In this document: piece by piece, positions 35,571-43,945 of the stretch | Numbering within the stretch: the stretch's first letter is position 1 | Layout: each line of letters opens with the position of its first letter | From: Spartobacteria bacterium UBA695 | GTDB lineage: Bacteria; Verrucomicrobiota; Verrucomicrobiia; Chthoniobacterales; Chthoniobacteraceae | Assembly: GCA_002298145.1 (NCBI GenBank) | Contig: DBMP01000024.1 | Coordinates: forward strand, 62,001-126,000 | DNA length: 64,000 nt | Direction of reading: 5' to 3' | The notes under the pieces: generated by a model | Told to the model about the DNA's origin: nothing | Seen by the model: the letters and a program-made list of their open reading frames with translations, nothing else | Database searches by the model: none | Position numbers and translations under genes: made by a program

Positions 35571-36803
35571 CTACGCTGGCTGGCGCCCGAGGTCGCTGCG
35601 GTCTTCCATGACGTGGGCGGCCCAGTCGAGAGCGGAAGAGGAGGCGTTCCACATATCAACGAACGGCTGGCGACCGGAAAGGAGCGCGTCCATCCGGTGC
35701 TCCTGATAGGCTAGCTCCGTGGCCAGCGGGAGATAGACCTCCCGAGCCCCCTCCTCGTTGGCGTAATCGAAAAGGCCATTGTAACAATGGCGACCGTCTT
35801 CCCAGCCGGGGTGGTTGAGGATCGGGTAGAGGCAGATCCCCTCCAGAGGGACACCGAGCGTCGTCGCCGCCGCGGCCTCATTGACGATATAGCGCAGCCA
35901 GGCGGGGCGGGTCTCGTCCTCGATGCCGGTTTCAGCGATGAAGATCGGGCGCTCGTAGCGTTCGTAAATTTCCGCCAGCATCCAGCGCACGTGCCGGTAG
36001 CGCGGATCGGACGGGGCGAGCATCGAGCCGTGGCCGCCGGGGAAGCACCACTGGTTGTGGATGTAGTAGTTGACGCCGAGGACGTCCATGAACTCCGGCG
36101 CGCCGCCCAGCTCGGGCTCGATGCGGCCGGTGAGCATGTCCCAGGCCTCGAACTGGCTTTGGCGGAAGGCTTCGGCCTCGGGGGCATCCTGGGGGCGGTC
36201 GTGCCGGGCGATGACGTTGATCATTGGATCAACCTGGAAAAAGACCGTCCCGGGGTTGACGTCGCGCATCTCGGTCATGGCGGCGACCGAGGCCCGGACG
36301 AGCTGGCGCTTGAGCTCCTGGCCGCGCCCCTTTGCAAAGGGGTACATAATGCCCTCCTGTGCCGCGGCCCATGAGAAGAAGGAGATTTCGTTGATGGGGG
36401 CGACCCACGGGGCGGCTTCCCCTTCGTCTTTCATGAGCCAGGCCCAGTGGCGGGCATAGTTGGCAAAGCGGTTGACGAACTGGGGGGAAAAGAGGTCGAG
36501 GTCGTCGGGCCAGCCGTAGTGGAAGAGGTCCCAGATGACCTGGGTGCCCGCCTCGCGCGCGGCCCGCATCATGGGCAGGAAGCTGGCCCAGTTGTAGACG
36601 CCCGGCTTTTCTTCAACCCGGTGCCAGCGCACGCCGTCGCGAACGGTTTCCATTCCGTAGCGTTTGAGGAGGCGGTAGTCGCTTTCAGCGAAGCGGTCGT
36701 GCTGGGTGGCGGCCAGCATGTCGAGGCGCTGGCCGTTGGCGAGCCGATGCGTGGAGCACTCAAACCCGCCCAGGAAGAAGCTGCGGAATAACGGGTGTTT
36801 CAT
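35571..36803 (-). CDS. glycoside hydrolase clan A protein, GH1-like
   Basis: 410 aa TIM-barrel protein beginning FLGGFECSTHRLANGQRLDML. The two carboxylates expected for a retaining clan-A glycosidase are present: acid/base in VAPINEISFF (~residue 140) and nucleophile in IFIAETGIED (~residue 290), close to the NEP and TENG motifs of beta-glucosidases (GH1). No signal peptide is seen, so it should be cytoplasmic. Substrate not assignable. Divergent from the penicillin-binding protein gene, 60 bp away. Confidence 0.75.
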   Translation of the reverse strand: MKHPLFRSFFLGGFECSTHRLANGQRLDMLAATQHDRFAESDYRLLKRYGMETVRDGVRWHRVEEKPGVYNWASFLPMMRAAREAGTQVIWDLFHYGWPDDLDLFSPQFVNRFANYARHWAWLMKDEGEAAPWVAPINEISFFSWAAAQEGIMYPFAKGRGQELKRQLVRASVAAMTEMRDVNPGTVFFQVDPMINVIARHDRPQDAPEAEAFRQSQFEAWDMLTGRIEPELGGAPEFMDVLGVNYYIHNQWCFPGGHGSMLAPSDPRYRHVRWMLAEIYERYERPIFIAETGIEDETRPAWLRYIVNEAAAATTLGVPLEGICLYPILNHPGWEDGRHCYNGLFDYANEEGAREVYLPLATELAYQEHRMDALLSGRQPFVDMWNASSSALDWAAHVMEDRSDLGRQPA

Positions 36804-36863
36804 CGAAGGGGGATTCGCGCGCCGCCGCTAAAGCGCCCCTTTCTTTTTTGCCGCATCCGTGGT

Positions 36864-38906
36864 ATGCCTTGCCGTTCCGTGGCCAAACGAAAAACCGCAA
36901 CCAAGACGAAACCAAAGCCGGGCCAGCGCTGGCATTGGAAGCGGTATGTTTTTGCCCTGTTGCTGGGGGTGGGGGCGGCGGTTTGCGGGCTCTATGGCTC
37001 GTGGGCGGGGCTCTATGACCTCAAACAACTAGAGGTGATGCCGCAGCGGAGCGTGATTTTCGACTGCAATGGGCAGCCGTTCGCGCGCCGGGCGGGGGAG
37101 GACCGTTTGCTGGTGCCGATCGCGAAGGTTTCGCCCTATTTTATCGACGCTCTGCTGGCCCGGGAGGATACCCGCTTTTACCAGCACCATGGGGTGGACC
37201 CGGTGGGGATTTTGCGCGCGGTTTTCCGCAATGCGACCCGGCTCAAGGCGCGCGAGGGGGCCAGTACGCTGACTCAGCAGCTGGCGCGCAATTCGTTCGA
37301 GTTGGGCGGCAAGAATCTCCACCGCAAGCTGCTGGAGGCGTTCGTTTCGCTGCGGATCGAGCGGAATTTCTCGAAGTCGCAGATCCTGGAGCTTTACGTG
37401 AACCGGATTTACTTCGGCTCGGGGATGTACGGGGTGGAGACGGCGAGCCGGGCGTATTTTAATAAACCGAGCGGGCAGCTCAACCTGGGGGAGGCGGGGG
37501 TGCTGGCGGGGCTGATCCGTTCGCCGGAGCGTTTCTCGCCTTTCCGGAATCTGGAGGCTTCGCTCAAGCAGCGCGATACGGTGCTCGACCGAATGGTGCA
37601 GACGGGCAAGCTGACGGAGGAGAAGGCGGCGCAGGCGAAGTCGCAGCCGGTGCAGGTTTCGGCGACGCGCCCGCCCCGGCCGAGCGATGGCTACCCGATG
37701 GGGGCGATTGAGGATGAGCTGAATGCGAATCTTGATAGTGATCAGCTGGCGGAGGGGGGGCTGAGGATTTACACGACGCTGGACCCTGCGCTGCAAAAGG
37801 CGGCGGAGGCGGCGCTCGACTCGGAGTTGGCCAAGGTGGAGGCGCGGCCGGGGTTCGGCCACCCGAAGCGGGCGGATTTCGGCGGACGCACGGATGGGGC
37901 TTCCAAGACGCCTTATTTGCAGGGGGCTCTACTGCTCCTTGATAACGCGACGGGCGGTATCCGGGCGATGGCCGGGGGGCGCAATTACGCGGAGAGCACG
38001 TATAACCGCGTTTATGCCAAGCGGCAGATCGGCTCGACGTTTAAGCCGTTTGTCTACGCGGCGGCGTTTGCGAGCGGCGCGGTGTCGCCCTCGACGCCGG
38101 TGAGCGACGATGCGATCCAGCGCGGGGAGATCCGGGGCGCGCCAAACTGGCATCCCTCTAATTCCGACGGCTCGTTCCGGGGTGTTCTACCGGCGGAGGA
38201 GGGGCTGGTCCATTCCCGCAATACGATGAGCGCACGGGTGGGGAACTTGGCGGGGCTCGACGCGGTTTGCAAGGTGGCCCGGGATGCGGGGCTGGGGGAG
38301 ATTCCTCATTTTCCGGCGGTTTACCTGGGGGCTTTTGAGTGCTCGTTGCGCGACTTGGTATCGGCCTACACGCTTTTCCCCAACGCCGGGATGCGCCGCC
38401 AGCCGTTTCTGATTTGGCGGGTGGAGGATGCTCACGGGAAGGTGCTCTTTCGCAGCAATCCGGTGGAGACGCGGGCGCTCTCGCCTTCGGTGTGCTGGAT
38501 GATTACGGGGGCGCTGCAAAAGGTGATGGAGCGCGGGACGGCGGCTTCGGCGGATTACCACAAGCCAGCGGCGGGTAAGACGGGGACGACGAATGATTAC
38601 AAGGATGCGTGGTTCGTGGGCTACACGGCGACGCTGACGTGCGGCGTCTGGGTGGGGTTGGATGAGCCTGCGCCGATTATGCCACACGGCTACGGGGCGG
38701 CGCTGGCGCTGCCGGTATGGAGCGATGTGATGAACGCGGCGGGGGACCGCTATGCCTCGCGCACGTTCCAGCAGCCGGATCGTTTCCAGGCACCGCAGCC
38801 GGGGGCTTCCCCGGGCGGTCCGGAGAATCCCGGCGAGCCGGTTCGCAAGGCGCTGCCTTCGCGGATCTTTAATACGTTCCGCCACCTGTTCGGCGGCGGG
38901 CAGTAA
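36864..38906 (+). CDS. bifunctional class A penicillin-binding protein
   Basis: 680 aa, started at MPCRSVAKRK. A basic N-terminus and one membrane helix (~34-55) precede a GT51 glycosyltransferase with LAREDTRFYQHHGVD and EGASTLTQQLARNSF, then a transpeptidase domain with the three active-site motifs GSTFKPF (SxxK), HSRNT (SxN) and GKTGTTND (KTG). It polymerises and cross-links peptidoglycan at the inner-membrane outer face. The length and motif spelling resemble PBP1A/2D forms. A terminator follows the gene. Confidence 0.93.
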   Translation: MPCRSVAKRKTATKTKPKPGQRWHWKRYVFALLLGVGAAVCGLYGSWAGLYDLKQLEVMPQRSVIFDCNGQPFARRAGEDRLLVPIAKVSPYFIDALLAREDTRFYQHHGVDPVGILRAVFRNATRLKAREGASTLTQQLARNSFELGGKNLHRKLLEAFVSLRIERNFSKSQILELYVNRIYFGSGMYGVETASRAYFNKPSGQLNLGEAGVLAGLIRSPERFSPFRNLEASLKQRDTVLDRMVQTGKLTEEKAAQAKSQPVQVSATRPPRPSDGYPMGAIEDELNANLDSDQLAEGGLRIYTTLDPALQKAAEAALDSELAKVEARPGFGHPKRADFGGRTDGASKTPYLQGALLLLDNATGGIRAMAGGRNYAESTYNRVYAKRQIGSTFKPFVYAAAFASGAVSPSTPVSDDAIQRGEIRGAPNWHPSNSDGSFRGVLPAEEGLVHSRNTMSARVGNLAGLDAVCKVARDAGLGEIPHFPAVYLGAFECSLRDLVSAYTLFPNAGMRRQPFLIWRVEDAHGKVLFRSNPVETRALSPSVCWMITGALQKVMERGTAASADYHKPAAGKTGTTNDYKDAWFVGYTATLTCGVWVGLDEPAPIMPHGYGAALALPVWSDVMNAAGDRYASRTFQQPDRFQAPQPGASPGGPENPGEPVRKALPSRIFNTFRHLFGGGQ

Positions 38907-38932
38907 TCATGCGCCTTTCAGGGGCACAAAAA

Positions 38933-38960
38933 AGCCCGGAGCGGTTTCCCGTTCCGGGCT
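38933..38960 (-). terminator. intrinsic terminator between convergent genes
   Basis: Eight-base arms AGCCCGGA / TCCGGGCT with a 12-base loop. The minus strand has a T6 run after the stem, so it serves the DUF6941 gene; the plus side is followed by a G/T-rich tail, so it may stop the PBP transcript as well. Confidence 0.75.
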
Positions 38961-39000
38961 GTTGTTGAGGTGGGTTAATTTTCTCGGGGTTGTAAGCTCT

Positions 39001-39423
39001 CTACTGGGCCGGGGCGGCGGCGGGCTGTTGCTGCTGCTGGACCTGGACGACGTGGAAGGGGTAGTGGATGATTTCCTTGTCTTCGACGTAGATTTCGACC
39101 AGGTAGGTGCCGAAGTCCTTGAACTGCACGCCTGCGAAGAAATTGACGTTGGTGGCCTGGCCGATGGTGTCTTGAAGCTCGAACTCGACTTCGGCTTCGC
39201 CAAGAACGGTCTTGTCGGGGGCCAGGATGCGGGCTTTTTGCTTGAATTTGCCGATGCCGCCTACCCAGCGCGTCCAGACGGCCAGTTTGAGGAGCCCGAC
39301 GGGGACCTTGGTCGCGGGGATCAGGTTTAGGACGCCCACGAGCGACTGCATTCCGTTGTTTTCCTGCCGGACGTCTTCACAGACGACGGAGGCCTGAAGG
39401 GTGGGGACAATGTGTTTGGCCAT
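39001..39423 (-). CDS. DUF6941-like cytoplasmic protein
   Basis: 140 aa. N-terminal MAKHIVPTLQASVVCEDVRQENNGMQSLVGVLNLI resembles the DUF6941 family (about 130-150 aa, unknown function), with beta-rich segments continuing to FGTYLVEIYVEDKEIIHYPFHVV. No signal peptide or membrane segment. The Gln/Pro/Ala tail is low complexity. Function unknown. Confidence 0.7.
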   Translation of the reverse strand: MAKHIVPTLQASVVCEDVRQENNGMQSLVGVLNLIPATKVPVGLLKLAVWTRWVGGIGKFKQKARILAPDKTVLGEAEVEFELQDTIGQATNVNFFAGVQFKDFGTYLVEIYVEDKEIIHYPFHVVQVQQQQQPAAAPAQ

Positions 39424-39521
39424 GCTGGGGTGGAGGATGAGCAGGAGAGCGTGTACTCGGCAAGCGAAATTCGATGATGTTTGCGCTTTTCAACGTAACA
39501 TTCCCGACGTAATCCCAAGGT

Positions 39522-39983
39522 ATGAAGTTTCTCCGGTTTTTGACTCCCGTTCTCGCGGCCTGCGTGGTGCTCTCCTCGGTTTCGGGTTGCGCCTCTTTTA
39601 AAAAGAAGAAGAAGCCCAAGACGCCTGATATGGAGGATCAGAACGGGGACATGAATTTCGAGTCGTTCCAGAACCGCCTCCGCAAGGCGGTGAGCCGTCA
39701 CGATGTGGCGACGCTTTCGCAGATGATGACGCCGAATTTCGGCTTTAGCTGGGAGCCGGGCGGGGAGGGTGCGGGGGTGTTCGAATACTGGGATCGCAAT
39801 AATCTCTGGCCGGAGTTGAACTTGGTTCTAAAGGAGAAGTTCGTGCCGAGCGGGAACTTCATGGTGGCCCCGAAGGAGGTTACTTACGATACAAATTACC
39901 GCGGCTACCGGGCCGGGCTGCAACGGGTGAACGGTTCGTGGCGTTTCGCCTACTTCGTTGCCGCGCCGCCCGACCAGCAGTAG
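39522..39983 (+). CDS. small lipoprotein of unknown function
   Basis: 153 aa. The signal ends in SVSGC (cysteine at residue 23), followed by a Lys-rich linker KKKKKPK and a soluble domain (~45-150) with FESFQNRLRKAVSRHDVATLSQMMTPNFGF that resembles the SnoaL/NTF2-like cone fold of about 110 residues. No catalytic residues can be named. Convergent with the esterase gene, 10 bp apart. Confidence 0.65.
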   Translation: MKFLRFLTPVLAACVVLSSVSGCASFKKKKKPKTPDMEDQNGDMNFESFQNRLRKAVSRHDVATLSQMMTPNFGFSWEPGGEGAGVFEYWDRNNLWPELNLVLKEKFVPSGNFMVAPKEVTYDTNYRGYRAGLQRVNGSWRFAYFVAAPPDQQ

Positions 39984-39993
39984 AAAGCGGTGT

Positions 39994-41337
39994 TTACTGT
40001 GCCGCCGGGTTGGGTTCGACGGGGGCCGGTTCGCCTTTGACGAGCGCGGCGCTCCAGGTGTTCGCGCGCTTGTAGTAGGGGGCGTGGGCGTTGTTGATGT
40101 TCTGGTGCTGGCCCTCGGGCAGGACGACGATCTCCTTGGGGGCCTGGATTTGGTTGAACGCGGCGAAGACGCCGGAGGCGGGGGAGGTGACGTCGGAGAG
40201 GCCCATGCCGACGAGCGTGGGGCAGTGGACGCGGGCGGCGAAGTTCATGGCGTCAAAGTAACGGGAGGTTTCCATGACTTTTTCGGGTTCGCTCCCAGCG
40301 TTGTTTTTCCAGCCGGGCCAGCCGGGTTGGCGGCCCGCGAGGTAGCCGGTGTTATCGCTTCCCGCCGGGACGCAGACGATGACGGCGGTGACTTTGGGGA
40401 AGAGCGCGGCGGTGACAAAGGATTGCAGGCCGCCCTGGCTGCCTCCGGTGGCGAGGAAGACTTTGCCATTCCAATCGGGGCGCTGGGAGAGGTATTCGGC
40501 GGCGCGGTAACAGGAGAGGAACATGCGCAGGAAGTAGGAGGTTTCCCGGTCGGTGTTGCCGATGGCGGTGTAGTTCTTGAGGGCGTTGTTGGCTTGCTCG
40601 GTATAGAATTCCTTGGGCGCGTCGATGGGGAGGTCGTGGGCCAGGATGTTGAGGACGAGCCAGCCGTCTTTGGCTTTGTCGGTGACCCACTTTTTATCCA
40701 GCGGGTAGACGCCTGCCCACTGGGGGATGAATACGGCGGGGAATTTTCCGCCCTCGGCGGGGCGGGCCAGCTGGCCCTGAATGTGGGTGCCACGGATGTT
40801 ATCCATGGTGATTTTCCAATAATCGACGCCGGGGACGCCGCTGTCGCCTTTTTCGAGAACGGGGTTGGCGGGGACGGCGGAAAGCTCGGCGATTTTGGAT
40901 TTCCAGAAGGCGTCGAAATCGGCCGGAGCGGGCTGGGAGGGGGCCAGTTTGGCGGGTTCGACGGCGGCTCCGTTGCTGGCTTTGAGCGTGGTGGTGCCGC
41001 TTTCCTGGGGGGCGGTGACTTCGGCCAGGAGGGTGCCGGGTTCGCTCAGCGAGGTGGTGATGAGGGCCGGTTCGGGGCCGAAGGTGAGGTTGCCCTGGGC
41101 GATGATTTTGGCCCCGCCTTGTTTGACGGTGAAGGAGCCGGATTTAAGGACGTGGGCCTCGTCGTTGAGCGGTTCGACGCGCCAGGTGATTTTGTCGCCC
41201 GGCCGGTAGACGGCGCTGGCGTTGGCGGGGGCGACGGGGGTGAGCTGGAGGCTGGGCTCGGCACCGAAGCTAAGCGCCGAGCCAAGCAGGAACGCGAGCA
41301 GGGAGCTGCTCACCGGATGGGGGAGTAGGATACGCAT
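39994..41337 (-). CDS. secreted CE7-family acetyl esterase (acetyl xylan esterase/cephalosporin deacetylase type)
   Basis: 447 aa with signal peptide (cleavage near SFGA). Residues ~25-125 form a beta-sandwich domain with YRPGDKITWRVEP; the alpha/beta-hydrolase domain follows. The nucleophile serine is in LATGGSQGGLQSF, the aspartate in GMGLSDVTSPASG and the histidine in VLPEGQHQN, the CE7 arrangement. It removes acetyl groups from sugars or plant polysaccharides outside the cytoplasm. It lies between a lipoprotein gene and the tonB operon, which fits polysaccharide use. Confidence 0.85.
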   Translation of the reverse strand: MRILLPHPVSSSLLAFLLGSALSFGAEPSLQLTPVAPANASAVYRPGDKITWRVEPLNDEAHVLKSGSFTVKQGGAKIIAQGNLTFGPEPALITTSLSEPGTLLAEVTAPQESGTTTLKASNGAAVEPAKLAPSQPAPADFDAFWKSKIAELSAVPANPVLEKGDSGVPGVDYWKITMDNIRGTHIQGQLARPAEGGKFPAVFIPQWAGVYPLDKKWVTDKAKDGWLVLNILAHDLPIDAPKEFYTEQANNALKNYTAIGNTDRETSYFLRMFLSCYRAAEYLSQRPDWNGKVFLATGGSQGGLQSFVTAALFPKVTAVIVCVPAGSDNTGYLAGRQPGWPGWKNNAGSEPEKVMETSRYFDAMNFAARVHCPTLVGMGLSDVTSPASGVFAAFNQIQAPKEIVVLPEGQHQNINNAHAPYYKRANTWSAALVKGEPAPVEPNPAAQ

Positions 41338-41419
41338 TCCCTTACGTTAGCCCGGAAGGCCGGGAAAACGCACGGGTTTTTCTAATCGTACAGTAGAATG
41401 AACTTCCGCGGCTCAGCGC

Positions 41420-41971
41420 TTAAGCCTGCTTCTGGAGCCGTTTGAGGCGGCCGGAGAGGCTGGCTTTGGTGGCGGAGTTCATCCGGTCGATAAACAGGAT
41501 GCCGTTGAGGTGATCGACTTCGTGCTGGATGGCGCGGGCCAGGAAGCCCTCGGCTTCGAATTGCACTTCCCGGCCGTCGAGGAGCTGGGCTTTGACGTTG
41601 ATTTTTACCGAACGCAGGACGCCGCCGCTGATTTCCGGAAAGCTCAGGCAGCCTTCGTCGCCGGGGACTTTGTCTTTGCTGAGGTCCAGCTCGGGGTTGA
41701 TGAGGGTGAGCGGCATCCACTCGTCGATGTTGACTTCGGCGCCGTTAACCCGCAAGGCGCTGGGGCGGTCGTCGACGCCCGCGACGTCGACGACGGCGAG
41801 CTGGATGGCCTGGCCAACCTGCTGGGCCGCGAGCCCGACGCCGTTGGCGGCATGCATGGTTTCGACCATGTCGGCGGCGAGGGTTTTGATTTCGTCGGTG
41901 ATGGCCGCGACCCGGGCTCCTTTGGTGCGGAGGACCGGATTTCCGTATTTAACTATTTCCAGAATGTTCAC
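41420..41971 (-). CDS. def: peptide deformylase
   Basis: 183 aa with a GTG start that overlaps the exbD stop (GTGA). All three deformylase motifs are present: GVGLAAQQVG (44-53), DEGCLSFPE with the metal cysteine, and QHEVDHLNG with the two metal histidines. It removes the formyl group from new proteins. Unusually it is the last gene of a tonB-exbB-exbD operon, joined by translational coupling; fmt, its usual partner, is absent. The tail after the last motif is ~30 residues, typical of type I enzymes. Confidence 0.95.
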   Translation of the reverse strand: MNILEIVKYGNPVLRTKGARVAAITDEIKTLAADMVETMHAANGVGLAAQQVGQAIQLAVVDVAGVDDRPSALRVNGAEVNIDEWMPLTLINPELDLSKDKVPGDEGCLSFPEISGGVLRSVKINVKAQLLDGREVQFEAEGFLARAIQHEVDHLNGILFIDRMNSATKASLSGRLKRLQKQA

Positions 41972-42378
41972 TTGGTTTCGGTAAAGGCAGGTAAGTTACC
42001 CGTGATTCCGCCTTCTTTCAAGGCATCCAGTACGCGAACGATGATGCCGAAGGGGGCGTGGGTGTCGGCTTTCAAGGCCAGGGGGCGGTTGGCGTCTTTG
42101 ATGGGGCGGATGCGTGAGGCGAGGGTTTCGAGGGGAATGGGTTCGCCGTCGAGGTGGATTTCGCCCTCGGGAGAGACGCTCAGCTCGGCCAGGGTGGCGG
42201 CGTCGGCAGCGGGGTGGGGCGCGGCGGTGGTGGACTCGGGCAGCTTGATGTTTACGGCGGGCTGGGAGCGCCGGAAGGTGGAGGTGACGATGACGAAGAT
42301 GAGCAGGATGGCGAAGATGTCGATCAGCGAGACGATGATGACCGTCGGTGTGCGCCGTTTGCGCTGATAGAATTTCAT
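41968..42378 (-). CDS. exbD: ExbD/TolR-family protein
   Basis: 136 aa, started at MKFYQRKRRTPTVIIV. One membrane helix carries the essential aspartate: VSLIDIFAILLIFVIVTSTF (~residues 17-36), followed by a periplasmic domain with LSVSPEGEIHLDGEPIPLETLASRI. It conducts protons with ExbB to energise TonB. The start overlaps the end of exbB (ATGA). Confidence 0.92.
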   Translation of the reverse strand: MKFYQRKRRTPTVIIVSLIDIFAILLIFVIVTSTFRRSQPAVNIKLPESTTAAPHPAADAATLAELSVSPEGEIHLDGEPIPLETLASRIRPIKDANRPLALKADTHAPFGIIVRVLDALKEGGITGNLPAFTETK

Positions 42379-43076
42379 GGATTGGGGGCGGTTTCCTGCG
42401 GTTGTGCGGCCGTGGAGGCGGAGGCCGCGGCGGCGCTCTTGGCGCGGTGTTTGCGGGAGTAGCACTTGGCCAGCAGCTCGCCGACGATTGCTTCCATTTC
42501 GACGCTGAGGGTCTCGACTTTTTTCGAGAAGTAGGAGTAGGCGATGAGGCTCGGGATGGCGATGGAGAGTCCGGCGATGGTGGTGTTAAGGGCCTCGGAG
42601 ATGCCGCTGGCGATGCCGCGCGGGTCGGTGATGGATTCGCTGGCGCCCATGGTGCCAAAGACGGTGACGAGGCCGGAGACGGCTCCCAGGAGACCTAGGA
42701 GCGGGGCGATGCCGACGATGACTTCCAGGACGGTGAGGCCGGCTTCCATGCGGATGACTTCATGGCGGGCGCGGGTCTGGACGGCTTCCATGTTTTCGCT
42801 GCGGGGCCATTCGAGGTGTTGGAGGGCGACTTCGGTGATGCGGGCCAGGGGGGAGAGGTCGCCCGCGAGGGTTTTGCGGAGGTTCTCCAGGCCGCTTTCG
42901 CCCGGTTGCAGGGCTTCGATGCGGTTCCAGAGCCAGGAGGGGATGACGTTCTCGCGCCGCAGGGCCCAGCCGCGCAGGAACATGGTGGCCAGCGAGACGA
43001 CGGAGCAGATGAGCAGCAGATACATGAAGAATCCGCCGTGGACGATGAACCGGAAGATGGAGAAGGCGACGATCAT
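42375..43076 (-). CDS. exbB: ExbB/TolQ-family proton channel
   Basis: 233 aa. Three membrane helices; the conserved segment near residue 125-190, LTVLEVIVGIAPLLGLLGAVSGLVTVF and GISEALNTTIAGLSIAIPSLIAYSYF, is the MotA/TolQ/ExbB core. It forms the pentameric channel around ExbD. Starts within the stop codon of tonB (ATGA), so its translation depends on ribosomes finishing tonB or passing nearby. Confidence 0.93.
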   Translation of the reverse strand: MIVAFSIFRFIVHGGFFMYLLLICSVVSLATMFLRGWALRRENVIPSWLWNRIEALQPGESGLENLRKTLAGDLSPLARITEVALQHLEWPRSENMEAVQTRARHEVIRMEAGLTVLEVIVGIAPLLGLLGAVSGLVTVFGTMGASESITDPRGIASGISEALNTTIAGLSIAIPSLIAYSYFSKKVETLSVEMEAIVGELLAKCYSRKHRAKSAAAASASTAAQPQETAPNP

Positions 43077-43820
43077 TGGGAGGGATAGATGGTAAAGCTA
43101 TACACGATCCGGATGCGTCCGCCAGGAAGTTGCGCGAGGCGGTCGGCCGGAATGGGGGGGATTTTGGCTTCCAAGACGGCCCGGCGGGCGCATTCGGCGT
43201 TCACGGGACCGGCGGTGTTGGAGAGGATACGTATGTCGGAGGCGCGCCCTTGGGGATCGAGGACGAACTGGACGCGGACTTCGCCGACGGCGAGGGGCTC
43301 TTTGCCGCCTTTGCGGTAGAATTCGGAGCGGATGCCGATGGCGTTGCCGACGGCTTTGCCGTAGTTGCCCAGGGCGTCGATGCCGATTTCGCCCGGGGTG
43401 GGGGTGGGCTTGGCGGCGGCCAGGGAAAGGGCGTCTTCGGTGGCGGATGGGGCGGGAGCCGGGGGGGGGGGTGACGGTGCCGGGGGTGGCTTTGGAGTTG
43501 TGGGCGGCGATGGCTTGGGCGTTTTCCGGGGCGTCGTCGGTTTTGCGAAGGTTCTCGGGGTCGAGCTGGGTCCGGAGCGCGTTCGGGGCGGGGAGGGGAA
43601 GCTCGGGCTCGGGGGCTGGGGGCTGAGCCTGGGCCTCGGCTGGCGCGGGGAGGGGGGCGGCGGTCTGGAGGGTGATCTCCAGGGGGCGCTGGTCTTCCTG
43701 CTGGGCGGGGGGTGTTGGGACGAGGGCACTATCGGGCGCCAGGGCCAGCACCGTGAAGAGACTCACATGAGCCAGCACTGAGAGCACGGTGGCGACGACG
43801 GTTTTGCCGGATTCGGTCAT
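43073..43820 (-). CDS. tonB: TonB protein, reading frame broken at a C11 tract
   Basis: The N-terminal part (from MTESGKTVVATVLSVLAHVSLF, one membrane helix, then a Pro/Ala/Glu-rich periplasmic linker) and the C-terminal domain (VRVQFVLDPQGRASDIRILSNTAGP... VYSFTIYPSQ) are in different frames. They meet at a run of 11 C on the coding strand (43461-43471). Ten or thirteen C would join them into one protein of ~248 aa. The in-frame readout of the N-terminal part ends in a basic nonsense tail at 43098. This is either a contingency (phase-variable) tract, ribosomal slippage, or an assembly error. Both ends are otherwise clean. Confidence 0.8.
43461..43471. repeat. homopolymer tract (G11 plus strand / C11 tonB sense)
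   Basis: Run of eleven G on the plus strand inside the linker codons of tonB. The tonB domains change frame exactly here, so the length of the tract sets whether full TonB is made. Confidence 0.95.
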
Positions 43821-43847
43821 CAGGGAGGACCGGCTACCTTACGCGAT

Positions 43848-43922
43848 GAAACCCGGCGAACGCAAATGCGTTTTGAGGCCGGGTTTCGAAGGACGGGGGG
43901 GCTGCGTGAAATCCACAGCCCC
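43848..43922 (-). other. two hairpins before tonB
   Basis: Hairpin one (43848-43887) has ten-base arms GAAACCCGGC / GCCGGGTTTC with a nested AACGCA-AA-TGCGTT stem. Hairpin two (43898-43922) has GGGGCTG / CAGCCCC arms; on the plus strand it is followed by TTTTA. They sit between the end of the anchor-A gene and tonB, so they may stop or attenuate the upstream transcript, although a minus-strand T-run is missing. Confidence 0.5.
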
Positions 43923-43945
43923 TTTTATTCAGGCGCTCAGTGGAA

